A stretch of DNA of 64,000 bases from Acinetobacter chengduensis (GCF_003664645.1 NZ_RCHC01000006.1:62001-126000); one strand, 5' to 3'; counted from the stretch's first letter, positions 16,433 to 26,599 are shown. The notes: generated from the letters alone by a model not told the origin. Made by a program: numbers and translations.

Positions 16433-18148
16433 TTAGTGATCTGAAGCACCTGAGATACCAATACCAGTTTGTGAACGTACATACTGTGCATCGAATGCTT
16501 TACGTTCTGCTTGAGCTTGTGCTGAGTTATCAGTCACAGAGAACAACCAGCAGCAGATGAATGCTAATGGCATTGCAAAGATTGCAGGACCATTGAACGG
16601 GTTAACTGGTGTTTCAGAGATTGCGAATGTATCTACCCAAACTGCTTTAGACAATACAATCAATACAACCGCTGTAACTAGACCGACTACGCCACCAATC
16701 ACAGCACCACGTGTCGTTAAACCTTTCCAGAACATTGAAAGAACAAGTACTGGGAAGTTTGCACATGCAGCTACAGAGAATGCTAGACCCACCATGAATG
16801 CTACGTTTTGCTTCTCGAACAAGATACCTAAAATCATTGCAAAGATCGCAAGACCTAAAGTTGCAATTTTAGACATACGAAGTTCAGATTCAGGTGTAGT
16901 TTGACCTTTCTTGAATACGTTTGCATACAAGTCATGTGAAATTGCTGAAGCACCAGACAATGTTAAACCAGCCACTACTGCAAGAATTGTTGCGAAAGCT
17001 ACCGCTGAAATAAAGCCCATGAACAAGTCACCGCCAAGAGCATCAGACAAGTGCACCGCAGCCATGTTGTTACCACCGACAAGCTCAAGTTTGCCAGTTA
17101 CAGCCATTTTTGCTACATCAAGGAATTGTGGGTTGTTCGATACATAAAGGATCGCACCAAAACCAATGATGAAAGTTAATAAGTAGAAGTAACCAATGAA
17201 ACCTGTTGCAACTACCACAGATTTACGTGCTTCTTTCGCATCTTTTACAGTGAAGAAACGCATCAAAATGTGTGGAAGACCTGCTGTACCAAACATCAAT
17301 GCAAGACCCAAAGAAATCGCATCAATTGGGTTGGCTGCAAGTTTACCTGGACCCATAATATTGCCCGCTTCAGCTAAAGTTACATCATGTACTTTAGAGA
17401 ATACCGCAATTGATTGTGAGAACATTTCAGAGAAGCTAAAGCCCACACCTTTCATAACCATAAATGCCATGAAGGTTGCGCCAGACAAAAGCATCACTGC
17501 TTTAATAATCTGTACCCAAGTTGTCGCCAACATACCACCGAAGATAACATAAGCCATCATGAGAAGGCCTACAATCACCACAGCAATGTTGTAGTTCAAA
17601 CCGAATAACAATTTGATCAGCTGACCAGCTCCCACCATTTGCGCAATTAAGTAGAACGCAACAACTACGAGCGAGCTTACAGCCGCCAAGGTACGGACTG
17701 GTTTTTCTGCTAAGCGAAATGATACAACGTCTGATAAGTTAAACTTACCTAAGTTACGTAGACGTTCAGCAACCAAGAACAATACGATTGGCCAGCCCAC
17801 CATGAAGCCCAATGAGTACAGCAAGCCATCAAAGCCTGAGCTGAACACCATGGCAGAAATACCCAAGAACGATGCGGCTGACATATAGTCACCTGCAATC
17901 GCTAAACCATTTTGGAAACCTGAAATACCCCCACCAGCTGTATAGAAGTCAGCTGTATTGGTGGTTTGCTTCGCAGCCCATTTGGTAATTAATAGGGTAA
18001 AACCAACAAAGATGGCAAACATAATGATTGCATGCCAGTTGGTTGCTTGTTGCTGTGCTTCACCCAAATCTGGGCCAGCCATAGCAACACTCGACATGAG
18101 CAGGGCTGGAATAGCCAACGCCTGCGCTTTCAATGAATTCCATTTCAT
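16433..18148 (-). CDS. actP: Cation/acetate symporter ActP
   Basis: Sodium:solute symporter family permease that imports acetate (and probably glycolate) with a cation. It has 571 residues with a signal-like N-terminal segment ending AMAGPDLG and 13 membrane helices. The family block [21 protein letters not shown] (cited in part: [19 protein letters not shown]) is near the C-terminal third. The reading frame is open further upstream, but the ATG at 18148 is preferred: it follows the DUF485 stop by one base, and AAAAAGGA in the end of that gene is the ribosome-binding site. Co-transcription with the DUF485 gene is expected, as for yjcH-actP of E. coli. Confidence 0.95.
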   Translation of the reverse strand: MKWNSLKAQALAIPALLMSSVAMAGPDLGEAQQQATNWHAIIMFAIFVGFTLLITKWAAKQTTNTADFYTAGGGISGFQNGLAIAGDYMSAASFLGISAMVFSSGFDGLLYSLGFMVGWPIVLFLVAERLRNLGKFNLSDVVSFRLAEKPVRTLAAVSSLVVVAFYLIAQMVGAGQLIKLLFGLNYNIAVVIVGLLMMAYVIFGGMLATTWVQIIKAVMLLSGATFMAFMVMKGVGFSFSEMFSQSIAVFSKVHDVTLAEAGNIMGPGKLAANPIDAISLGLALMFGTAGLPHILMRFFTVKDAKEARKSVVVATGFIGYFYLLTFIIGFGAILYVSNNPQFLDVAKMAVTGKLELVGGNNMAAVHLSDALGGDLFMGFISAVAFATILAVVAGLTLSGASAISHDLYANVFKKGQTTPESELRMSKIATLGLAIFAMILGILFEKQNVAFMVGLAFSVAACANFPVLVLSMFWKGLTTRGAVIGGVVGLVTAVVLIVLSKAVWVDTFAISETPVNPFNGPAIFAMPLAFICCWLFSVTDNSAQAQAERKAFDAQYVRSQTGIGISGASDH

Positions 18149-18149
18149 C

Positions 18150-18482
18150 TTAGTGCGGTCCTTTTTCTTGAGTAATTGCTTCCACTTCACGCATTGCTTC
18201 TTCGTTCAGTGCATCTAATTTGTTGTTGGCGATATATGAATACACACCACAAAGCACAAATGACAGAACGATAATACTGAGACCTAATGGCATACCAATG
18301 GTTGTTACACCACCACTCACGGATTGCATCAAAAACTCTTTGTTGTAGCCGACCAGTAACATAAAGCCGACATACACCACTAACATGATGATGGTTAAAG
18401 TCCAGCTAAGCTTACTTTTACGGCTCACCATTTCCTTAAATTTTGGATTTTGTAGAATTTGCTCTACCTGTCTCTCATCCAT
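18150..18482 (-). CDS. yjcH: DUF485 membrane protein, ActP partner (YjcH-like)
   Basis: A 110-residue protein with two membrane helices (about 28-50 and 63-88). Conserved DUF485 features include [20 protein letters not shown] and an acidic, helical N-terminus. It is always found directly upstream of actP-type symporters, as here with one base between the genes, and is thought to assist the permease. AAGGAG precedes ATG 18482. A small hairpin CGCC/GGCG lies immediately upstream of that ribosome-binding site (18497-18511). It is divergent from the crbS-type kinase gene. Confidence 0.9.
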   Translation of the reverse strand: MDERQVEQILQNPKFKEMVSRKSKLSWTLTIIMLVVYVGFMLLVGYNKEFLMQSVSGGVTTIGMPLGLSIIVLSFVLCGVYSYIANNKLDALNEEAMREVEAITQEKGPH

Positions 18483-18522
18483 AATGTTCTCCTTACGCCG
18501 AACCTTGGCGTCAATTTTTTAA

Positions 18523-18538
18523 TTCGAATTATTTCGAA
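18523..18538. promoter_or_regulatory. Paired TTCGAA sites between DUF485-actP and the hybrid kinase gene
   Basis: TTCGAA-TTAT-TTCGAA: two identical palindromic hexamers ten base pairs apart (one helical turn) in the 180-bp divergent control region. The spacing suits a dimeric regulator such as the LuxR-type CrbR homologue. I did not find the same pair upstream of acs. Confidence 0.3.
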
Positions 18539-18662
18539 GCTAAACTTACCAATGTTCGTTATTGTTTGTAATTTAGACTTTGGTCGTTAAATTTTGATCA
18601 TTATCGATGGCACTTCGGTAGATGCGGTATGATAAAGCCATGATTTATCTGCTGCAGACAAT

Positions 18663-21600
18663 ATGAACAGTTGGCTCATTATTGGGGTGCTCGCCCTTTA
18701 TATCGCATTACTTTTTATTTGCGCTTTTTTTGGTGAAAAGCATGCCAGTCGCTTAAGCACACGCGGGCGAATGTTACTGTTTAGCCTCACGCTGGGCGTG
18801 TATTGTTCGTCTTGGACCTTTTATGGTGCGACAGGTGCGGCAGTACGAGAAGGTATTATTTTCTTACCCATCTATTTGGGGCCACTGATTTTTGTTGCAC
18901 TTGGTTACGACATTTGGCGCCGTTTGGGGCGTGTACGTCAGCACCATGCAATTTCATCGATTGCTGACTTTGTGGCAGCACGTTATGGTAAAAGTGGGCC
19001 CTTGGCCTCCCTTGTGACCATTTTAGCCGTCATTGCGATTATTCCTTATTTGGCCTTACAGCTTCGTGCAATTGCCTTAAGTGCCACCGTCATTTTAGAG
19101 CCAACAACCGGTGGTATGGCCTCGACCACCAATGGTGTACTGTTCCTGACCGGAATTTTGGCAATTTTAGCAATGATCTTTGGTACGCGACAAATTGCCA
19201 ATACCGAGCAACACGGTGGCCTCATGCTGGCCGTGGCCTTTGAGTCTTTTGTTAAATTGTTTGCACTATTGGCTGTCGCTGCCTTTTTCATGTTTGAAGC
19301 ACCCGAAAATTTGCATCAAATTAGTAAAGACATCAGCATTACTTTTAAAGAAGTACAAATGTTTGGTGTACCCGAAAGCTTTTGGGTGCAGACCTTATTA
19401 GCAGCCTTAGCCATTATTTGCTTACCTCGCCAGTTTCACGTGGCGGTGGTCGAGCTTCGCGATGAAAAACACATTCGTGGGGCTCGGCGTTGGTTCGCGA
19501 TTTATCTGATTTTAACCACCATCGCGATTGTTCCAATTGCAAGCTGGGCCTTACATGCAGCGCCTGCTTATTTGGCGATTCCAGATATTGCCGTGCTCTC
19601 CTTACCGCTCAGCTATAACCAAGATTGGTTAACACTCTTGGCGTTCTTAGGGGGCTTTTCAGCATCAACAGGAATGCTTTTGGTGTCGTCTGTAGCATTA
19701 TCCATCATGCTCAGCAATGACTTGATTATGCCTGCACTTTGGCGAACCAATATTTTGGCACGTCATGATAAACGCTTGCCATTAGTTCTTAAATTCACCC
19801 GTCGCGTATGTATTTTAGCTGTCATGCTGATGGGATTTTTGTTCTTCCATTTCTTTAATGATATTGATCAACTCTCTGTATTTGGTCTATTGGCATTTAG
19901 TGCAGTTGCACAGTTCTCGCCTGCGCTGATTGGTGGCTTGTACTGGCGAGGTGGTAGTAAGCAAGGGGTTTATGCGGGCCTACTCACTGGTTTTGCCATG
20001 TGGGCTTATACCTTATTCTTCCCAACCGTCTTACGTAGTTTGCCTGCACGCTTTGAACCCTTAAGCCAGCAGATCATTCAACAAGGCCCGTTTGGTATCA
20101 GTTGGTTACGTCCCGAAGCTCTACTTGGCTTTGAATCTTTTGATCCACTCACGCATGGCGTGGTATGGGCGCTAGGTCTAAATATCGTGCTATATATTTG
20201 GGTATCACGTATTTTCCGCCCAAGTGTTGCTGAGCAAATTCAGGCCGAAAGCTTTTTCTATTATGAAACCAAGCCACTGCCCTCACACAATGCCTCAAGC
20301 GATATTAATTATTTACACCACGACGTTGCGCGTTTAAAAGTGGGCGATTTATTGACCCTCGCAAAACGTATTACTGGGGATGGCCCGACCGTACGTGCTT
20401 TCCAACAGTTTTGCACACAAAACAATGTCACCCTTAATGAAAACAGCAGTGCCAATGGCATGTGGTGGCGTTTTACCGAGCAATATCTTGCTGGTACGAT
20501 TGGTGCTGCTTCTGCTCGTACGCTACTCACCACTGCAATGGTCAACAATGGACTAGCGCTCGGTCAGGTGGCCAACATTTTAGACCAAGCCTCACAGTGG
20601 CAACGCTTTAACCAAAATCTCATCATGACCATGATTGACCACATGACCCAAGGCGTAAGTGTGGTAGATGAAAATATGTGTTTGGTGGCATGGAATAACC
20701 AATACCTCAAGCTGTTTGATTATCCAAAAGATATTGTCTATGTCGGATGCCCAATTTCAGATCTGATTCGCTATAACGCCGAACGCGGTGAATGTGGCCC
20801 AGGTTCTATAGAAGAGCATGTACGTAAGCGTATTCATTGGATGCAAGTGGGCAGTTCGCATGAGTTTGAGCGCATTCGTAAAGATGGCCGTGTCATTCAA
20901 ATGCGTGGTAATCCAATTGAAGGTGGTGGTTTTGTTACGACCTTTGCCGACATTACAGCTTTTCGTGAAAATGAAGCGGTGCTCGAAGCCCGTGTACAAG
21001 ATCGTACCCAACAGTTGGCCGATGCACTATCTGAACAGCAATTGGCACGTGAAGTAGCAGACAAAGCTAATATGTCGAAGAGTCGCTTTATTGCGGCCGC
21101 CAGTCATGACTTATTACAACCGATGCATGCAGCACGTTTATTTAGTACCGCTTTAGAGCAAAGTGTACAAAATGACGAAGACCGCCGTACCTTACAACAG
21201 CTTGACCGTGCCCTACATGGTGCTGAGAGCATGTTGTCTGCTTTACTCGATATTGCACGCTTAGAAGGTGGCACGATTCAACCAAAACGTCAGGCCTATC
21301 CACTGCATGACTTACTCAGCGATCTAGAATTGCAGTTTAAATCGATTGCGGCGCAACGTGGCATTCAGTTTAAAGTGCATGATGTTCAGTTCTGGATTGA
21401 CACCGATCCACAATGGATTCGACGGATTATTCAAAACTTTGTGAGTAATGCGCTACGTTATACCGCACGTGGTCGTGTGGTAGTAGGTGTATTACGCTCC
21501 AGCAGCAAACCGCAACATATTCGCATTGGTGTATGGGATACAGGTCCAGGGATTGCAGAAGAACAACGAATCAAGCTCTTCCAAGAGTTTGAACGCTGTG

Positions 21601-22160
21601 GACATACGTCTCCTTGGGGTGAACAAGGCTTAGGTTTAGGTTTGGCCATTGTACAGCGGATGACCAGCTTACTCGACTACCCTGTGCATGTGTATTCGGA
21701 TTTGGGCAAAGGCTCATGCTTTATGATTGAAGTACCGTTAGTGGAAGCACCCAAAGTGGTGGCAGCCCCTGTACAAGCAGTACCGCTACGTACCAAAGCC
21801 TATAAGATTTTATGCTTAGACAACGATGAAACCATTTTGGAAGGCATGTCCACCTTACTCACCAAATGGGGTTATCAAGTGTTTAAAGCCACAGAACCTG
21901 AACAAGCATTGGCTATGATTGAGCAAGAAAATATTCAGGTGTGGTTAGTCGATCAGCATTTAAATCACGGGCAGATCGGGCTCGACTTTATCTTAAGTAA
22001 TCGCCAAGAAAATGTGCCGACTGCGCTCATTACGGCGGATTCTGATCCAGAATTACCGCAGCGCCTTAAGGAGCATAATATTGTGTTACTGAAAAAACCG
22101 CTTAAACCTGCATCTTTGCGTTCTTGGCTCTCTGGCTTAAAAATTTCCAGTGCCGATTAA
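18663..22160 (+). CDS. crbS: CrbS-type hybrid sensor histidine kinase with sodium:solute symporter domain
   Basis: A 1165-residue fusion sensor. An SLC5-like symporter region of about 13 helices (residues 1-520) is followed by a cytoplasmic linker, a PAS domain (about 650-770, MIDHMTQGVSVVDEN), a HisKA domain with phospho-acceptor His815 in ASHDLLQPM, a HATPase domain with GLGLGLAIV, and a C-terminal receiver with acceptor Asp1097 in LVDQH. This is the layout of CrbS (also MxtR), which with CrbR controls acs and acetate use in Vibrio and Pseudomonas. Its place beside actP and near the crbR-like gene and acs supports the call. The ligand has not been settled; acetate or transport flux is plausible. 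Confidence 0.85.
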   Translation: MNSWLIIGVLALYIALLFICAFFGEKHASRLSTRGRMLLFSLTLGVYCSSWTFYGATGAAVREGIIFLPIYLGPLIFVALGYDIWRRLGRVRQHHAISSIADFVAARYGKSGPLASLVTILAVIAIIPYLALQLRAIALSATVILEPTTGGMASTTNGVLFLTGILAILAMIFGTRQIANTEQHGGLMLAVAFESFVKLFALLAVAAFFMFEAPENLHQISKDISITFKEVQMFGVPESFWVQTLLAALAIICLPRQFHVAVVELRDEKHIRGARRWFAIYLILTTIAIVPIASWALHAAPAYLAIPDIAVLSLPLSYNQDWLTLLAFLGGFSASTGMLLVSSVALSIMLSNDLIMPALWRTNILARHDKRLPLVLKFTRRVCILAVMLMGFLFFHFFNDIDQLSVFGLLAFSAVAQFSPALIGGLYWRGGSKQGVYAGLLTGFAMWAYTLFFPTVLRSLPARFEPLSQQIIQQGPFGISWLRPEALLGFESFDPLTHGVVWALGLNIVLYIWVSRIFRPSVAEQIQAESFFYYETKPLPSHNASSDINYLHHDVARLKVGDLLTLAKRITGDGPTVRAFQQFCTQNNVTLNENSSANGMWWRFTEQYLAGTIGAASARTLLTTAMVNNGLALGQVANILDQASQWQRFNQNLIMTMIDHMTQGVSVVDENMCLVAWNNQYLKLFDYPKDIVYVGCPISDLIRYNAERGECGPGSIEEHVRKRIHWMQVGSSHEFERIRKDGRVIQMRGNPIEGGGFVTTFADITAFRENEAVLEARVQDRTQQLADALSEQQLAREVADKANMSKSRFIAAASHDLLQPMHAARLFSTALEQSVQNDEDRRTLQQLDRALHGAESMLSALLDIARLEGGTIQPKRQAYPLHDLLSDLELQFKSIAAQRGIQFKVHDVQFWIDTDPQWIRRIIQNFVSNALRYTARGRVVVGVLRSSSKPQHIRIGVWDTGPGIAEEQRIKLFQEFERCGHTSPWGEQGLGLGLAIVQRMTSLLDYPVHVYSDLGKGSCFMIEVPLVEAPKVVAAPVQAVPLRTKAYKILCLDNDETILEGMSTLLTKWGYQVFKATEPEQALAMIEQENIQVWLVDQHLNHGQIGLDFILSNRQENVPTALITADSDPELPQRLKEHNIVLLKKPLKPASLRSWLSGLKISSAD

Positions 22161-22181
22161 ACTCAAAATGTAGCGCCATCA

Positions 22182-22217
22182 AAGCCTATTTCAAGCATTT
22201 GAAATAGGCTTTTTTTT
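22182..22217 (+). terminator. Terminator of the hybrid kinase gene
   Basis: AAGCCTATTTCAA (22182-22194) pairs perfectly with TTGAAATAGGCTT (22199-22211) over a GCAT loop and runs into Ts. The rest of the 22218-22547 gap is A/T-rich and shows no other element I can name. Confidence 0.9.
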
Positions 22218-22547
22218 CTTATAGCGGTGTAATCAGTTCCTGTATTGGCTGTAGTTTTAGGCAAATGTGCAAAAAAGCTCAAAAAACATGCAAACACAAA
22301 CAGATTGATTGACCAAAAATATCAAAACCTATTTGCCTATGGCGAAATATAACTTCATTTTAAGTGAACATTTGTACACTTACTTACAATTTCTCAAATA
22401 ACTGTTATATAAATTATTTTTTGTATTTTTTGTTATTTTTAATACTTTAGTCGTATTTTTTTTAAACAATAAAAAGCTCAAAACAACACTAACCACAGCC
22501 ATATTTTAGCTCAATATCAGGCTCATCCCATTTAGAGGAATTTCGCT

Positions 22548-23315
22548 ATGGATATGTCCAAAGATTTAACACAAGGCTTAGCCCAAACACAGCAGTTTCA
22601 TCGCCAATACGGCGCCAATGCACTCCTACCAGAAATCTGCTGGACTGAAGTTTTTGATCACAGCACCTTAGCACCCGAACAATTACAAGCACTAGATGTG
22701 CTGTATCAAAGTGCTGTCCCCCTAGCACTTCAGGTATTTGAAGAACTAAATTTTGATGTATTTACACCTGCAGCCTATAAACCACAAGGTTTAGGTTTAT
22801 TTGATCGATTGGCCGAACAAGAGCAAGCCCTTTTGGCACGCTTACGCGCAGAGTCTAAACACCTAGATGCGGCGGTGCATCATCAGATTTGGAGTATGTT
22901 ACTGCGTGGTGGTGCGGTATTAGTCTTTAAAGCATGGCTGGGCAAAGTCAAAACTGGCCACAACCAAATAGATACCACTCAGTTTGATGAACTGTCTGAC
23001 TTACTGTTTATTAAGACCTCACCTTTTGAGTTGGCCCAATATCTAGATGTCGACATCAATTCGACCCAAGATCATATTTTCCTGATGCAAGGGCAAGAGG
23101 TTTATTTGGATCGTTTTAATAGCCTCGAAACGGCGGCACTATTTGTCGACCTTGGCGTATATGATGCAGCCTTTTTAAGCCTACGCGATGACCATGTAGC
23201 AGCTTACTTAAAGAGCAAAGGCTATGTGACCGATGAACAAATTGAAGAACTGCAATGTGCTTTAAATCCACTGTTTTGTACAGATTTGAATCCAAAACAA
23301 AACTACGTGGTTTAA
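22548..23315 (+). CDS. Protein of unknown function located between the crbS- and crbR-like genes
   Basis: A 255-residue soluble protein that I do not recognise. It is acidic, Leu/Gln/Ala-rich and predicted mostly helical, with no signal peptide, membrane helix or catalytic motif. Two Cys occur near the C-terminus (LQCALNPLFCTDLN). AGAGGA lies at a good distance before ATG 22548, and a second ATG follows two codons later. It is separated by terminators from both the kinase gene and the regulator gene, so it is a single-gene unit. Its position inside the acetate-sensing interval makes a role there worth testing, but nothing in the sequence proves it. Confidence 0.75.
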   Translation: MDMSKDLTQGLAQTQQFHRQYGANALLPEICWTEVFDHSTLAPEQLQALDVLYQSAVPLALQVFEELNFDVFTPAAYKPQGLGLFDRLAEQEQALLARLRAESKHLDAAVHHQIWSMLLRGGAVLVFKAWLGKVKTGHNQIDTTQFDELSDLLFIKTSPFELAQYLDVDINSTQDHIFLMQGQEVYLDRFNSLETAALFVDLGVYDAAFLSLRDDHVAAYLKSKGYVTDEQIEELQCALNPLFCTDLNPKQNYVV

Positions 23316-23351
23316 GCCTAGCCGGATATCACTATAGCAAAGCAACCACAT

Positions 23352-23380
23352 AAAAAAAGACCTCATTCGAGGTCTTTTTT
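23352..23380. terminator. Terminator between the unknown gene and the crbR-like gene
   Basis: AAAAAAAGACCTC-ATTC-GAGGTCTTTTTT; symmetrical and shared by the convergent genes. Confidence 0.9.
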
Positions 23381-23412
23381 CTGCGATCTATGCTAGGCAT
23401 GTCACAGCAGAT

Positions 23413-24063
23413 TTACATTTTTTTATCTTCAATATTTAAAGCATTAATCGCCAATACTGCTTGAGTACGATTTTGTACACCCAATTTACGGAAAATTGCG
23501 GTGACATGCGCTTTAATGGTCGCTTCAGAAACATCTAATTCATAGGCAATTTGTTTATTTAACAAACCTTCTGCCACCATCATCAGTACACGGAACTGCT
23601 GTGGCGTAAGTGACTGAATACGTTCTGCCAATGCAGTTTCATCTGCTGCACGTGGGTCGAAAGCGGCGCTGTTTGGCAAATTAGGTGGCAACCAGATATC
23701 ACCTTCCAACACTTGACGAATGGCTTCACCAATATGGCTTGGATGTGCTGATTTTGGAATATAGCCCATAGCCCCATGTGCAATTGCACGATGAATAATT
23801 GAAGATTCTTCATGCGCGGAAACCACAATAATTGGAATCGCAGGATACTGTGCGCGGACATGTACCAAGGCAGAAAAGCCTGATGCACCGGGTAAATTTA
23901 AATCGAGTAAAACAAGATCTGGCTCTGCGCCACTTTCTAAACGTTCATAAAATTCATTAACTGCAGCAGTCTCATGAATTTGAGCCTGAGGTAGACTATA
24001 ACGAACAGCCTGAATTAAAGCATGACGAAACAATGGGTGATCATCAACGATTAAAATATTCAT
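23413..24063 (-). CDS. crbR: CrbR-type LuxR/NarL family response regulator
   Basis: A two-component transcription factor of 216 residues. The receiver domain opens MNILIVDDHPLFRHAL with phospho-acceptor Asp54 in LVLLDLNLPG. A LuxR-type helix-turn-helix covers about 148-210 (TPQQFRVLMMVAEGLLNKQIA, shown in part by LTPQQFRVLMMVAEG). The frame is open to a GTG at 24108, but the ATG at 24063 starts the receiver exactly and is preferred. It is the probable partner of the hybrid kinase at 18663, with acs as expected target by analogy with CrbS/CrbR and MxtR/ErdR. It converges with the unknown gene at 22548. Confidence 0.8.
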   Translation of the reverse strand: MNILIVDDHPLFRHALIQAVRYSLPQAQIHETAAVNEFYERLESGAEPDLVLLDLNLPGASGFSALVHVRAQYPAIPIIVVSAHEESSIIHRAIAHGAMGYIPKSAHPSHIGEAIRQVLEGDIWLPPNLPNSAAFDPRAADETALAERIQSLTPQQFRVLMMVAEGLLNKQIAYELDVSEATIKAHVTAIFRKLGVQNRTQAVLAINALNIEDKKM

Positions 24064-24437
24064 AAGCAGCGTAAGAGATCTTGTGCACAATAGCCCTATT
24101 CTAACCACACAAGCTCTATTTAGGATATGCAGGAACTCACTATTTTTAAAAGAATATGCTTTTTTTCACCTGAATTTACCCACTTTTTGATAATTTCTTT
24201 AAATCTGGATTTCTAATCTTTTTTTTATATAAAATTTATCAACGACATGAAAATGCTTAGCTACTAAAAATATAAATTTAAATTTCAACTAATTAATACC
24301 TATTTATCTACTTTAACAGTGCTTAAAAACATATATCTCAAAAACAGATAACTTTTCGTATTTTCCTTATTTTACAGAAATTAGCCTGTCGGCCTTAATG
24401 AATATTATTCCGAGCTAACCCATTTTCAGGTTAAAAA
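24064..24437. other. Divergent control region between crbR-like gene and msuE
   Basis: 374 bp of A/T-rich DNA. A possible msuE promoter is TTTACA (24371-24376), 17 bp, CTTAAT (24394-24399). I looked for a sigma-54 site (TGGCAC-N5-TTGC), because Pseudomonas sfnFG is SfnR/sigma-54 dependent, and did not find one. Confidence 0.4.
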
Positions 24438-25169
24438 ATGTCAAATGTAAGTCTACAAAAACCACTGAATATTGTTGCTGTTTCAGGTGGTCTTAATAAT
24501 CCTTCAAAAACTGAAGCCTTGGTTCAGGCGATTTTAGATGAACTGGCTGATGCTACACCAATTAATGTACATTTTATTAAATTTAGTGAAATTGGCCATT
24601 TATTAGGTGGTGCAATTTACCGTAATCAATTACCTCAACGCGTACAAGATGATTTGGCCGCTGTAGAAGCTGCCGATGCACTGATTGTTGGTACACCAGT
24701 TTACCGTGCGTCATTTACGGGCTTATTCAAGCACTTTTTTGACTTTGTAGAACAAACCGCATTGGTTGATGTACCGGTACTATTGGCCGCATCTGGTGGC
24801 TCTGAGCGTCATGCACTGGTACTTGAGCATCAGTTACGTCCATTGTTTAGTTTCTTCCAAGCGCAAACGCTCCCAATTGGCGTATATGCCACAGATCGCG
24901 ACTTCACACCTGAATACACCATTCATAGTGAATTACTACGTGAACGTATTACTTTAGCCGTAGCACGTGCTTTACCTGTGCTTGAATGGGCACCTGCCAA
25001 AGGTCTTCGTGCAGAAGCAGTTAAAGAAAAATCTCAACAAGCCAATCAAAACTTGGGTATTAACAAACAAATTGAACAAGCCGAAGTTTTACCTTCAGCC
25101 GCAGTGCCAAGTTTAGATGCTGCTGAAGCGCGTTTACATCATAAAAAACCAAAAACACAAGTCGCTTAA
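24438..25169 (+). CDS. msuE: NADPH-dependent FMN reductase, MsuE type
   Basis: Flavodoxin-like flavin reductase that supplies FMNH2 to sulfone and sulfonate monooxygenases. The 243 residues begin with the nucleotide-binding loop VAVSGGLNNPSKTEAL (residues 14-29), followed by ADALIVGTPVYRASFTGLFK and a conserved GSERHALVLEHQLRPLF. These match the MsuE/SsuE family, with a C-terminal extension of about 50 residues that is Ala/Gln-rich. It ends 27 bp before sfnG on the same strand, so the two form an operon producing reductase and monooxygenase together. Regulation by sulfur limitation is expected from known systems, not seen in the sequence. Confidence 0.85.
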   Translation: MSNVSLQKPLNIVAVSGGLNNPSKTEALVQAILDELADATPINVHFIKFSEIGHLLGGAIYRNQLPQRVQDDLAAVEAADALIVGTPVYRASFTGLFKHFFDFVEQTALVDVPVLLAASGGSERHALVLEHQLRPLFSFFQAQTLPIGVYATDRDFTPEYTIHSELLRERITLAVARALPVLEWAPAKGLRAEAVKEKSQQANQNLGINKQIEQAEVLPSAAVPSLDAAEARLHHKKPKTQVA

Positions 25170-25196
25170 TCTTGAGCTCATTCGAGGGTATATGCC

Positions 25197-26306
25197 ATGT
25201 CACAGAATAATCAGAACATCATCTTTGCATACTGGGTTCCTAATGTAAGCGGTGGCTTAGTGGTAAGCCAAATTGAACAACGCACCGATTGGAGTTATGA
25301 CTACAACGTCCGTTTAGCGCAAGCTGCTGAAAAAAGTGGTTTCGATTATGCCTTAACGCAAATCCGCTTTACGGCTGGCTACAATGCTGAAAATCAGCAT
25401 GAGTCCGTCAGCTTCAGTCATGGCATATTGGCCAAAACAGAGCGCCTAAAAGTCATTGCGGCCATTTTACCTGGCCCATGGAAACCTGCGCTGGCCGCTA
25501 AACAGCTGGCAACGATTGACCATCTGACCAATGGCCGTATTGCCATTAATGTGGTGAGTGGTTGGTTCCGCGGTGAGTTTGATGCGATTGGTGAAGAATG
25601 GCCCGAACATGATCAACGCTATGCGCGCTCAGAAGAGTTCATTCGTAGCTTAAAGGGTATTTGGACACAAAATAACTTTAGCTTTGATGGTAAGTACTAT
25701 CAATTTAATGACTATACATTGAGTCCAAAACCGCTACAAAAGCCTCATATTGAAATTTTCCAAGGTGGTAGCTCACGCGCAGCCCGCGATATGGCTTCAC
25801 GGGTTTCGGATTGGTACTTCACCAATGGCAATACCCCTGCGGAGCTGAAAAAACAAATTGATGATATCCGCGAAAAAGCCAAGCTCAATCACCATCAAGT
25901 AAAAATTGGGGTGAATGCTTTTATTATTGCCCGTGATACCGAAGAAGAAGCACAAGCCGTGTTGCAAGAAATCATTGATAAAGCCAATGTAGAAGCCGTG
26001 AATGCCTTTGGTGATGCTACCCGTGAAGCTGGTGCGTCCACTCAAGAAGGTGAAGGTAACTGGGCAAAATCAAGCTTTGAAGATTTGGTGCAGTATAACG
26101 ATGGCTTCCGTACCAATCTGATTGGTACACCACAACAAATTGCCGAACGTATTGTAGAGCTCAAAGGCGTTGGCGTGGATTTAATTTTATCGGGCTTTTT
26201 ACACTTTATTGAAGAAGTCGAATACTTCGGTGAAAAAGTATTGCCATTGGTGCGAGAGTTGGAAGCACAGCAGCAAATTCCAGCAAAGACGGCCTCAGTC
26301 GCTTAG
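25197..26306 (+). CDS. sfnG: FMNH2-dependent dimethyl sulfone monooxygenase SfnG
   Basis: Flavin-dependent luciferase-fold monooxygenase that converts dimethyl sulfone to methanesulfinate, allowing sulfur recovery. The 369 residues show the family's FAYWVPNVSGGLVVS start, HLTNGRIAINVVSGWFRGEF and the C-terminal GVDLILSGFLHFIEEVEYFG. Length and N-terminus fit SfnG better than the related alkanesulfonate monooxygenase SsuD. FMNH2 should come from the MsuE homologue just upstream. GAGGGTATAT before ATG 25197 provides the ribosome-binding site. A terminator follows at 26358. Confidence 0.92.
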   Translation: MSQNNQNIIFAYWVPNVSGGLVVSQIEQRTDWSYDYNVRLAQAAEKSGFDYALTQIRFTAGYNAENQHESVSFSHGILAKTERLKVIAAILPGPWKPALAAKQLATIDHLTNGRIAINVVSGWFRGEFDAIGEEWPEHDQRYARSEEFIRSLKGIWTQNNFSFDGKYYQFNDYTLSPKPLQKPHIEIFQGGSSRAARDMASRVSDWYFTNGNTPAELKKQIDDIREKAKLNHHQVKIGVNAFIIARDTEEEAQAVLQEIIDKANVEAVNAFGDATREAGASTQEGEGNWAKSSFEDLVQYNDGFRTNLIGTPQQIAERIVELKGVGVDLILSGFLHFIEEVEYFGEKVLPLVRELEAQQQIPAKTASVA

Positions 26307-26357
26307 CAAACTCAACACACCCTAATAACGACTATAATTTTGGCAATTGTGATTTGT

Positions 26358-26387
26358 TCCTCCAAGGCTCGGCTTGGAGGATTTTTT
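26358..26387 (+). terminator. Terminator of the msuE-sfnG operon
   Basis: TCCTCCAAG (26358-26366) pairs with CTTGGAGGA (26373-26381), followed by six T. Confidence 0.88.
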
Positions 26388-26398
26388 ATGACTAAGTA

Positions 26399-26599
26399 TT
26401 ATTTATTCGCCTTCAGTTTTGAATCCTCACAGTCTTGCTTCAAACGTTGCATGGCATCGGGTGCCATCGGTGCTGTCATCATGCCACGGTAGTTAATACA
26501 TTCTGGGCTTTCTGGCATAACTTTAGGCTGAGTACTTGCACAGCCATGCATCAGCATAGGCGTGCAACTCAAAAAAAGCATGGAAAATATGTTTTTCAT
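26399..26599 (-). CDS. Small lipoprotein of unknown function
   Basis: A 66-residue precursor beginning MKNIFSMLFLSCTPMLMHGC. The signal peptide has a lipobox-like MHGC, so the mature lipoprotein is only about 47 residues (CASTQPKVMPESPEC and onward), with Met/Pro-rich stretches and two further Cys that may pair. The frame stays open upstream to 26734, but the ATG at 26599 starts the signal peptide and has TTAGGA before it. No function is apparent. It lies on the opposite strand between sfnG and ribE. Confidence 0.65.
   Translation of the reverse strand: MKNIFSMLFLSCTPMLMHGCASTQPKVMPESPECINYRGMMTAPMAPDAMQRLKQDCEDSKLKANK

Noticed and set aside
24109..24437. Sigma-54 promoter before msuE
   Set aside because: The TGGCAC-N5-TTGC pattern is absent by eye; a sigma-70-like pair fits better.
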